Below are positions 22,728-32,110 of a stretch of 64,000 nucleotides of DNA, in pieces; positions within the stretch are counted from its first letter, which is position 1, and each line of letters opens with the position of its first letter. The translations under genes and the position numbers were made by a program. The notes below the pieces were generated by a model. That model worked only from the letters and a program-made list of their open reading frames with translations, did not search any database and was not told where the DNA came from. This DNA is from Sambucus nigra (Eukaryota > Streptophyta > Magnoliopsida > Dipsacales > Adoxaceae), in assembly GCA_949130495.1 (NCBI GenBank), contig OX422215.1, positions 530,021,755 through 530,085,754 of the forward strand, written 5' to 3'.

Positions 22728-22976
22728 TTAAACATCCATATCTAGCCTTCTTTCACTGTTTTGACTTATCTTTCGTACCACTTGCATTTCGGGCCTAAAA
22801 TTATGGAACGTGAAGTCATTGAGGCAGATGTGGGACACTTGATGGAGATGATGAATGCATGATTCCCAGAATTTGGATTGAGACCGTCGTATGAGATCGT
22901 GCAGAGACGTGTCAAATGTAGCGGCGTACGACATATACAAATGTAAGATAACGGACATGAGAAATATGTCCTTACA
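22728..22976 (-). mobile_element. Truncated 3' LTR of copia-type element B
   Basis: It starts TGTAAGGACATATTTCTC at 22976 and matches the first 250 bp of the LTR at 26113-27250, then stops abruptly. About 890 bp of the LTR is missing, so its outer target duplication cannot be read. Confidence 0.8.
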
Positions 22977-22998
22977 AATCTCTCCCTATGTCTATGCC
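22977..22998 (-). other. Polypurine tract of element B
   Basis: The minus strand reads GGCATAGACATAGGGAGAG before the LTR start at 22976. It matches the boxes of elements A and C. Confidence 0.85.
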
Positions 22999-24619
22999 GG
23001 TACATACATAAAAATCTTGAAAACTCCCAAAAACAAATGACATATAACATAATATCCCCATTAAACCCTCGAACTGAGAATACTAAATGACATGTCTTCA
23101 ATAAAACTTCAAAATCTTCAAATCTTCAACATTCTAGAAACTCCCAAAGCTTTTCTCATCAGGGTGTGCAATCCAATAGATATCGACTTTGTACCTACAC
23201 ATATGAGATAAAGAAAATACCCGTGACACGCAACAATTTGATTTATAACGATATGCAAAGATCAAATATCAATTAAGTTTAAGCAAATCATAGATAAATC
23301 ATTCTCCCTCATTCTCCCCCATAATTCATTCTCCCCATTTTTATGATGTCACCAAATAGACAGATATGAGAAGCATAAATATGGAAAATGTCACAAAAAA
23401 GTTTTTTTTTTTAATTTTTCAAATTTTTACTCAAAATATACAAGAAAGAATCAAAGAATCTTCTATTTTTGAATTTTTCAAAATTTGTACACAATATGTA
23501 TACAAAAAGAATTCACACCATGAAAGAACACAAAAACAACCAAGTTGATGATAGCGTAAATGTAGGGGTGTGAACACATTCGATAGGTAACTAAACTCAA
23601 CCAATCACATGTGCACAATGCATACGTGTACTCTTAACGAATGAACATCAAAAGTATCCTTAGGTGTAAAAATTATTGAATTTAGATGACATCTCCTTAA
23701 TCAAGTCAACAAATCAAAGTAAAAGTGATTTCCACACCAATAACGTCCAAAACTATTTAGCACTTTTTCAATATTTTCAAGGACATGCAAACCCGTTTAT
23801 ATTTTCCAACCAAACTCCCTTGGATATATATATATTTTTTTGAGGTGCTAAAAAAAATTTTCAAACCTTGGAGAATTGATGGTGAAACCTAATGGCCCAT
23901 ATTTGGCATGTATTTATTTTTATTGCCTTCAAATTTTTTCGGTCTCTTTTAACCTCTTTGGACCCCGGATAATAAAATTCCTCAATTTTTTAGGTCTGTT
24001 TTAACGGTGGCTTTAGCGCAAAGGATAGATAATTACCTTTCGTAGCCCCTCCCCATTTTTAAACTATCATACAGACTCACCAAAACGGTTTTTACATGCA
24101 CACCTTTCTTATCTAGTTTTATCACGCTTGGTTCGTTTTAAGGACATGATTGAAGTGAAAACACCCAACCAACATGTCATAAGACAAGTACAAAAATCAA
24201 ACAAATCTGTGCATGTGAGCAATAAAGGAAATCATGAGTCAAACATGTAGGAAGTAACACTAAATTACATCTTAATGACTCCAAACATTATAAAGCATAT
24301 TGATGACAAGATATATTGTCTCGAAACACTGTCAAATAGTTACATGAATAAATGGAATGAAATTGTGACTTGGGTATCTTAAATGTTCATCCATAAAAGG
24401 TGTAAATACAAAAATCTTTTGTTCTTTTCTAAATTTTTTATTAAATCTTTTTGATTTTTTTTCAAATAATTTTATCAAAATAAAATCTTTTTTTATTTTT
24501 CAAATAAATTTATCAAAATAAAATCTAAAAGCAAAAATTTATACAAACAAGATACATACTAGCAATAGGCAAATAATGTCGACATGAAAATCATCCCATG
24601 CTAGTAAGCAAGTTAAACC
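22999..24619 (-). mobile_element. Non-coding 3' region of element B, copy 1
   Basis: About 1.6 kb separates the gag stop from the polypurine tract, with no pol domain in any frame. It carries minus-strand purine boxes near 23305-23340 (AATTATGGGGGAG). A block near 24290-24400 recurs in element A at 27251-27360. The equivalent in copy 2 is about 53145-54682. Confidence 0.7.
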
Positions 24620-26000
24620 TCAATCATTAGGTGCGGAGGGGTTTTCAAAAGGTGGTAACAACTTATGAAAAACCTTCGTTAAATCTTGTGAAGTGTTGCC
24701 CAAAAACTTTACTTGCTCACCTAAATGTGCAAGCTCCTTTCTTAAAAAAGTCCTTCTCTCCTAAATTTTTATTATACTTCTTCGTTTTCAAGGTCTCGGT
24801 GTACAAATCTCTAAACGCTTTTTGGAGCTCACTTTCATCTCCACTTTCACTCTCGCATTTTTCTTCACTTGAAGAGCTCAAAACAACACTATCGCATTCA
24901 TGAGCACAATTGTGGGACAAAGAGGGTGTGCTCTCACAACTCGGAAAAGCAACAGACTTCTCACCACTAGTCTTATCATTCTCACTTTCACTACTATCAC
25001 TAAGTGTGGCGGGCATGGCTACATTCTTTCCTTTCTTTCAAAGCCACACAGGACACTCAAATGACTTATGCCCCTTACCCCACATTCAAAACAAGTCACG
25101 TTCTCAAACTCCTCCTCACACTCCTTATCTGAGTCACTCTATTTTTTCCTCTCACTTCTTTCTTTTGCCTTTCCTTTCTTTTTATTTTTATCAAAAAATC
25201 TCATTTCATTGAAAGAATTTTCTTTAGAAATTTTGAGAAAGTTTTTTGAAATTTTTCGCAAATAAGGCCAAATCATCAACGTCTCCCTCATAATCGGACT
25301 CACAAAATTTTTCTTTCTTTTTCTTAAAATGAGTTTTTAAAGCAACGCCGCTATCCTTAGCCTTAATGGTTTGGGGAAACATGTAAATCTCATAGGTTTG
25401 AAGATCTCCTACAAGTTCTTCCAACTTAAGTGATTTCAAATTTCCCAAAGAGTTCAAAATAGTGACTTTACAAATAAAACGTTTTGGAAGATATCTCAAA
25501 ATCATTTTAACGACACGCGTGTTATCGATCACCTCACCCAAATTAAAACTTGTGTTAATAATGTCCGATAAACGTGCATAAGAATCATCAAAGCATTCAG
25601 ACTCGAACATGGTGATAGTCTCAAATTGGGTGGTCAAATTTTGTAACTTTGATTCTTTAATCGCGTTCGTACCCTCCTGTGTCAGTTTCAAAACATCCCA
25701 TACCTCTTTAGACATGGTGCACATCATAATTCAGCGGAACTCATCGGGAGTGACAGCTCCAGAAATAGCACTCAGACCACGAGAATTAAAATTATACATT
25801 TTAAAATCATCTTGAGTCCAGGCTGGCACAGGTTTTAAAGAGGTGATATTATCAATGGTGACTGTGGGAGGTGTCCACCAAATTTCACAAAGCAACTAAA
25901 CACGCTCGTCAATGGATTTTAAACAAGATTTCATACGAGCTTTCCTGTAGGCATAATTAGACCCGTAAAAAATTGGCATCATATTAAATGAATGTTCCAT
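24620..26000 (-). pseudogene. Gag of copia-type element B, copy 1 (UBN2 family)
   Basis: Starting at ATG 26000 (MEHSFNMMPIFYGSNYAYW) the frame reads as a UBN2 copia gag. The core is at 25224-25727: KEVWDVLKLTQEGTN, FETITMFESE, ILRYLPKRF and LKLEELVGDLQTYE. A basic stretch and a zinc knuckle around CFEC...GHKSFEC follow near 25050-25110, then a Ser/Glu-rich acidic region and a coiled-coil-like end. Several stops and frameshifts break it. No protease, integrase or reverse transcriptase follows, so the element encodes gag only. In a live element gag would form the particle shell and package RNA. Confidence 0.85.
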
Positions 26001-26097
26001 TGGAAAAATGTGAATAAACACAAAATAGATTTTTTTAAAAAATCAATACCACACTATTTTGCGGAAAATAGGAATACGCGATGAAATAGCGCAACAC

Positions 26098-26109
26098 GCT
26101 TTGATACCA
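26098..26109 (-). other. Primer binding site of element B, copy 1
   Basis: The minus strand reads TGGTATCAAAGC, one base from the tRNA-iMet consensus. It lies three bases after the LTR end. Confidence 0.85.
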
Positions 26110-26112
26110 ATT

Positions 26113-27250
26113 TGAAAAGTGCGAAAACGCGGTGTGTGATATCTAATAAAAAATTATTCGCAAGTTTCCAAGTAAACCATTTTTTAATTAGAGTCTATTT
26201 TTGAAACAAATAAATATAGCCCATTAACATGCGTTAAAATTAAGAAGATATTTAATTGAACACAGTATATCAATTAAATCATCAAAACATGCATCTAGAT
26301 GATTTATTAAAAAACATAAAGTATGTGACACAACATATCAGGAAAAATCCCCGTAGGGAAAAACCATATTATTTTAAGTATAATTTGTAAAGAACGGTTA
26401 CACGGATTATAATGAAAATAAGTGTGACATATGAAATACCCGCAGGTGTCAGTTTCGATATCGTCAGCTGGAATCTCCCGCGAGAATTCCAGATGGGCAG
26501 CAATGAAGAAGATACTGGCTTCTCCACAAAATACTCCTCAATTAGTAGAATAGATCATTTTAAGGTTTATGTTGTGCACGTCAAATGGAAGAGAAGTGTC
26601 CATTTATAAGGGAAGATTAAAGCTCAAAAAACATCTTTAGGAAAACAAAGAGGAAGAAGGGCCGGATTTTGCTTAACATGTTTCAAAAGTGGTTTAAAGT
26701 GGTGACAGCATTTGACACAAAAATCATGCCAGCAACAGGTACCCTGAACCGGTTCGGGTGTACCGCAAACCGGTTCGCCCCCCGAACCGGTTTGGCCTGG
26801 GTTGGCAAAAAAATCGCTGGAACATGGGGCTGAACACTTAGCATTTTTCATGGATTTTTATCCATTTTCAAAGGGCCATAACTTCTTCACCGTAGCTCAC
26901 ATTGAGGTGTCGTTTCTTCCAGTATCTTTGTTGCGGCGTGCTCTTCAACTTTCTAGTTGACTAGACCTTTGGACAGTGGCTATAAAATTTCCAAAATTCC
27001 CTTGAACATCCATATCTAGCCTTCTTTCACTGTTTTGACTTCTCTTTCATACCACTTGCATTTCAGGCCTAAAATTATGGAACGTGAAATCATTGAGGCA
27101 GATGTGGGACACTTGATGGAGATGATGAATGCATGATTCCTGAAATTAGGATTGAGATCGTCGTATGAGTTCGTGCAGAGACGTGCCAAATGTACCAACG
27201 TACGCCATATACAAATGTAAGATAATGAACATGAGAAATATATCCTTACA
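26113..27250 (-). mobile_element. 5' LTR of element B, copy 1
   Basis: The LTR is 1138 bp, starting TGTAAGGATATATTTC at 27250 and ending CACTTTTCA at 26113. A clear TATA box (CTTATAAATGG, minus strand) lies near 26598-26609. A palindrome patch at 26746-26795 lies about 140 bp upstream of it. Confidence 0.88.
26746..26795. repeat. Palindrome patch in LTR B (GAACCGGTTC type)
   Basis: GAACCGGTTCG, AAACCGGTTCG and CGAACCGGTTTGG occur within 50 bp, 455-504 nt from the LTR start. The patch is conserved at 56795-56844 in copy 2. Confidence 0.85.
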
Positions 27251-27629
27251 TATAAAGCACATGGATGAATTGACCTACCGTCACAAAACACTATCAAATA
27301 GTCACATGGATAAATGGAATGAAATTGTGACTTGGTGATCCTAAGTGTTCATCCATAAATGGTGCAAACAAAATACATAACTCTTTTTGGATTTTTCAAA
27401 AAATTTATCTAAATAAAATCTTTTAGTATTTTTCAAAATTTGTCAAAAAAAAAAATTTATACAAAAATTACTTGTCACAACGCTAGCAAACATAAATATC
27501 ATGAAAGAAAAAACTACCGTATGACAAACATGCGAACACAATCATCTATATGATATAGCAAGAGAAAAATCATGTGCAAGCAAACAGGAATCAACATGTC
27601 TACCATCTAGATCCTTTAAAAGTGATTTC
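27251..27629 (-). mobile_element. Non-coding internal part of element A next to the B insertion, copy 1
   Basis: No gene is seen. The block shares AAATGGAATGAAATTGTGAC with element B near 24350, which shows common ancestry of A and B. Confidence 0.6.
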
Positions 27630-28416
27630 CTAACCCCAAACATATGTGAAATGACGTGTGGGGGCTTTAGGAACCACATGAACACTAGACAAAAACTTCT
27701 TAGAACTTCTTCCAAGATCAAAACATAGGTGACCTTTCCTACCACAATATGAACATGTGTAAACGGGTGGAATAACGCCTACGTGTTGACCTTGTTTGAT
27801 GTCCTTAGGAATGGTTGACCCTCTAAAACAAATAATGGTTTTGGCTTTAGCAACGGAAGTATTTGGACATGAAGATCTATTACCACCACTATCAAACCTA
27901 CTTGAGTTTGTCAAATTATTTTTCAACTTCAAAATTTTTTCTCAAGCAAAGAATTAGACTCTTCCAAAGATAGGGATTTCTTTTTCAAATTTTCAATTAA
28001 ACTTGACAGTTTATCGCGATCCCCCTCAATTAAAACAAGCTTATCCCTAAGAGTCTTTTCACGAGCCATAAAATCATCGATTAATATTTTATCCTCGACG
28101 GCACAAACCAGAACCCTATTATTTTTTAAGTCCTCCAATTCCTTCTCTAAAACTAGGACTCTCTCATCACTCGCCTATTTGGCAATTTTTAAAGAATCAA
28201 AATCAATACACAAATTACCAAAGTGCTTATGACAAATATCACTTTGAGTTTGAAACACTTGCAAATATTCATTCTTACTTTTAAAGAGAGAATTTTCTTT
28301 TTTCAAAACTTTAATTCTTTTGCAATGTTTCAAATTCAAACTTTAAAATTTTTAGCATGGTCATGAACTTTAACAAACTCATCTCAATTAACACAGTCAA
28401 TAACATAAGGATCCAT
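27630..28416 (-). pseudogene. Gag remnant of element A, copy 1
   Basis: From ATG 28416 (MDPYVIDCVN) the reading shows Lys/Glu/Leu-rich coiled-coil-like segments (EKTLRDKLVLIEGDRDKL near 28050). A zinc knuckle follows near 27735-27760 and the segment closes with FTYVWG. The knuckle here reads CSYCGRKGHLCFD: three residues between H and the last C are missing because of a 9-bp deletion. The UBN2 capsid part seen in element B is absent although the primer site lies just upstream, so A is an internal deletion derivative. It resembles the gag of element C in order and motif. Confidence 0.75.
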
Positions 28417-28498
28417 CGATTAAAACAAATCAGGAGAGGAACGCAAATAACCAAAAAAAAATGCACTACAAGATCTACATAGTAAATTAGTGCAACAG

Positions 28499-28510
28499 GC
28501 TCTGATACCA
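28499..28510 (-). other. Primer binding site of element A, copy 1
   Basis: The minus strand reads TGGTATCAGAGC, a perfect tRNA-iMet type site, three bases inside the LTR edge. Confidence 0.92.
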
Positions 28511-28513
28511 ATT

Positions 28514-29455
28514 TGTAAAGGGAAAATAATCCCAAAGGGTTTCACAAACTTCCAATTTCAAATCAATTTTAGTTCATTCCTAAAACATGGGACTACGTGT
28601 CAATACAAATAAGATATAGCATGCGACACAGTAATTCTGGAAAAATTCCCGAAGGGAAGAACTTTTATTTCTAGAACTTTGAAAAGTTTACAAGACCATT
28701 AACTTACATAAAACCTGATAATCGCCCACAATTGTAACACGGTGTCTTCGTCAAACCTTCAAAGCAACGACTATAAATCTACAGTGGTTCACGCGCAGCT
28801 ATACCACAAGGACCGCAGCCCAAAAAAATCTATAGAGACTCCCTCCACAATAGCATCCAGCTCTCGATTGTAGAGATCTCCGCACAAAGGATGAACAAAA
28901 GAAAAGCAGTGTTCTTGAATACCAAAACAATTCACCAAAGCATATGGGATTTTTTTGAATTGAAAACGAAAAGGGATTAAGCCCTAAACGAAGAAGTCAA
29001 AAGGATTCTGCAGTTTCGCAGTTTTCTGTCTTTCAAAACACTGGGACTTCTCAATGAAAACAAAACCATTTAATGAGTATTTATACAAAATTGTGCCGCC
29101 TCGGTATACGATCTCGTTCAAACGAGAAAGAGATCTCGCATGAACGACATACGCGTGTCATTCACGCGACAATGCAATGTCGTTCCAACGACAGAGCAAA
29201 GTCGTTTAAATGACTGTTATGTCAAAAAATATTATTTTTAATGTACGCTCCAATACTTAGAAAAAATACTCATTCTCAAATTATGACGAAAAAGTCCGCT
29301 CCAACAGTTAGAAAATATTTTGTAAAAATATCCCAAAAGCTCTATGTGTATAAAGTTAAGGTATTAAAAACATAACCTTACCAAGGTAAACTTTGCGTAG
29401 TCTTTTTGATAAAGAACTTGATATTCGGATCCGTCTTTGATTCTTGAATGTTCTA
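28514..29455 (-). mobile_element. 5' LTR of element A, truncated at its outer end, copy 1
   Basis: It matches the LTR at 21378-22392 but lacks the first 70 or so bases of the sense strand. The break at 29455 joins it directly to an LTR remnant of gypsy element D. The same junction occurs at 59525, so it predates the duplication. Confidence 0.85.
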
Positions 29456-29528
29456 GAATTACTTACATGACCAACTTACACTTGACCCGATATAAGCATG
29501 CACTAGAGAAACTTTTAAAGTCGCGTCA
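29456..29528 (+). mobile_element. Remnant of the 5' LTR of gypsy element D, copy 1
   Basis: The last 70 or so bases of the D LTR (CTTACACTTGACCCGATATA ... AAAGTCGCGTCA) are kept. They match the ends of the full LTRs at 6852-8272 and 34969-36405. Confidence 0.75.
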
Positions 29529-29534
29529 AGTTTT

Positions 29535-29553
29535 TAGCGCCGTTGCTGACGAT
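29535..29553 (+). other. Degenerate primer binding site of element D, copy 1
   Basis: TAGCGCCGTTGCTGACGAT resembles the tRNA-Asp type site of Athila elements, with about four mismatches. It lies six bases after the LTR end. Confidence 0.65.
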
Positions 29554-29814
29554 TTGGTAGGCATTTAGGTTAGGTCGAATTAATAAAAAATTTAACTCTA
29601 ATTCTTGAAAAAAGGTAAAAAAAATCATAAAATCAAAAATTCAAAAAAATTCAAATAAAATTATATAGAATCTTTTAAATCCTTACACGTAATATCCTCA
29701 ATCCACTCCTACCAGAATTCACTCGAATCCCATTGTTGAGTACGATCGTGATAGCCCACACCCCCAAATGCTTTACATTTTTGGGTTCCACCTCGTACAC
29801 CGCCCAACTCCATC

Positions 29815-31503
29815 ATGAGTTCCCCGCTTAGTCACACACCTAGTGAGGCCAACGAGGAATTTGAATCGTTAAGAGAGAGCGCAATATCAGATCACGTTAG
29901 TTACGGTACGGGTGAGGTTGAGTTACCATATCTCCTTATATGAGACCTCTTATATCCTAAGCGAACCCTCAATCTGGGATGCATTATATTCATGTATAAT
30001 GCAGGGCAATTATGTTTTTGCATGTGTGAGTTACCAGATTCTTCCCACCTTCCCTGACTTGGAGTCAGAAAAATCATACCTCCACATCCGCGAGTTCAAA
30101 GAGGCGTGTGAAACTTTTAGCGATGAAACGTGCACCCAAAACATCAATCGTCTAAAATGTTTTTCCTTCTCCCTGAAGGATAAGTCCAAGACTTGGCTGT
30201 GGTATTTGGCACCAAACTCTATAGGAACAAGGAGATATCTGCAAGCTAAGTTTATCTTGAAATTATTTCCCCTACATCGAACCAACCCCATAAAAGCTCA
30301 AATTCAAACTTTTAAATCACATGATAATGAGCCTTTAGATAAATGTTGTAATTGGTTTAACAAGTTTCTTAATATGTGACCACACCATGGATTTGATAAG
30401 TGGAGACTTATCTCCTTTATTCATCACACGCTCAAATTATGTTCCTAATAACTCGTGGAAACTATGTGCCAAGGGCAATTTATAGTGTTGGATGAAGACA
30501 ATGCCAAGGCTAATCTTAAGTATGTCGCCGAGACTACATAAGCGTGGGACACATCCGATCCAAATGCCCAAGCCTAGCCTTAACAAATGTCCACACTTCT
30601 TTAAGTGTCTGGACTCTATTAGTTAGACAAAGAAGTCGACTTGAAACTTCAAATCAACCATCTTGTTAAAAGATTGGAAGACGTAGTCGAATCCCGAGGA
30701 AGAGAAACATCCATCTCCAATTGATAAGAGATAGAGGAGATGTGCGGTATTTACGAGATGGGGCATTCAATGAAGGAATGCTCAACGATACCTGCCTACA
30801 AAGTTATGCTTCAAGAGAAAGTGGAAATAGCAAGAGATTTTAAGGGTAATTTTAATTCCCTTCACGGGAATTCTTATAAACCTTCATAGAGGAACCATCC
30901 CGGTTTTAGTTGTGGGTACCAACATGCTGTGTTGAATCCTGGTTCACACATTGCCCCTCCTCCACCACCGCCTCGACATCTCAAACAAGCTACACACATG
31001 CAAGTAGTGCATCCGACAACCTATATAACCCCATTATGGAGAAATATCGAGTTTACTTTGAACCAATTTATGCAAGCTTAATCGACAACCAACGCTCAAA
31101 ATGCCAGAATGTTTGCCAAAATAAATGCGAATATTTCTAGATTGTAATATTCCTTGAGTGTCCAAGAGAACGGTAAGTTTCCCGCCCAGGGCCAAAACCC
31201 CCCTCATGGTCAAAACTATGTTATCTCTAACCTCGATAAGTATCAAGAGCAATGTAGTGAGGTAACCACTCTATGTAGTGGGAGAGTCGTTGACTTGTCA
31301 CCTCCTCCACACGACGAGCAAAATGACAAGGAGATTTCTCCCGACACAAAAGAGACTGAAGATGTCCCTTTGAGAAAGAGTGATAATAATGACACAGTTA
31401 GGCCCAAGGTCGTTTTAAAACTTCCCATTGCTACTCCACACCCTCAACGGTTGATCTCTCACTCCAAAGAGACCTCCCGTGACCACGTCCTAGACGCTAT
31501 CTA
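29815..31503 (+). pseudogene. Gag of gypsy element D (Athila-like), copy 1
   Basis: ATG 29815 opens MSSPLSHTPSEANEEFESL, which stops at about 29950; the body continues in another frame from 29912. Conserved gag motifs appear in order: LPTFPDLESEKSYLHIREF, FSLKDKSKTWL, KLFPLHRTNPIKAQIQ, HHGFDKWRLISF and a worn SWDTSDPN block near 30545. A reduced zinc knuckle (CGIYEMGHSMKEC), a proline run and the pre-protease segment PTYAKFLKDLLTLKRRL (to about 31590) follow. This order is typical of Athila/Tat gag. Frameshifts and stops inactivate it. Copy 2 is at 59886-61570. Confidence 0.88.
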
Positions 31504-31599
31504 GAAATTAAATGTTAATTTATCTTTTATCGAGACCATAAAGAAAATTCCCACTTACGCTAAGTTTCTAAAGGACTTACTCACGCTGAAACGTAGGCT

Positions 31600-32110
31600 A
31601 AATGTAAACAAAAATATGTTCTTAGCATAGAACGTTAGTGCAGTACTGCTGAGTGACCTTCCATCAAAATTTAAAGATTCGGGTGCCCTAACCATTTCGT
31701 GCATTATGGGGAAGGACCAAATTGAGAGAGCATCAATGGATCAAGGGGCGAGTGTTAACATTCTCCCCTACTCCATCTATAAGCAATTAGAATTTGGGGA
31801 GATTAAGCCCATAAAGATAACTCTCTAGTTAGCGAATCATTCTTTGAAGATACCTCCGAGGATTGCTGAGGATGTGATCATCCAAGTTGACACTTTCTAC
31901 TTACTGGTGGATTTTGACATTTGGGAAAAGGAACCCTCCTCTCTCTAAAGTAACCATGTTCCCATGATACTTGGCCGCCCATTCTTAACTACATCTAATG
32001 CAATGATTAACACACGCAACAGGAAAATGCAACTCACATTCGGGAAACTGACTCTTGAAACAAACATCTTCAACATCACCAAGTACGAGGGTGATGAAGG
32101 CAAATTATGA
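31600..32110 (+). pseudogene. Aspartic protease domain of gypsy element D, copy 1
   Basis: A retropepsin-like segment is clear: NVSAVLLSDLPSKFKDSG, then SCIMGKDQIERASMDQGAS with the catalytic D-x-G-A-S, SIYKQLEFGEIKPIKITL, a linker, and MILGRPFLTTSNAMI near 31960. An in-frame TAG follows ITL and another follows PSSL. In a live element it would cut gag-pol. No reverse transcriptase or integrase follows before the 3' LTR. Confidence 0.88.

Noticed and set aside
24910..25265. Ser/Phe-rich plus-strand frames (also 54972-55327)
   Set aside because: Antisense shadows of the acidic and basic parts of element B gag.
22976..27250. Element B as an intact element
   Set aside because: Its 3' LTR is cut to about 250 bp and its gag is broken; no target duplication can be read.
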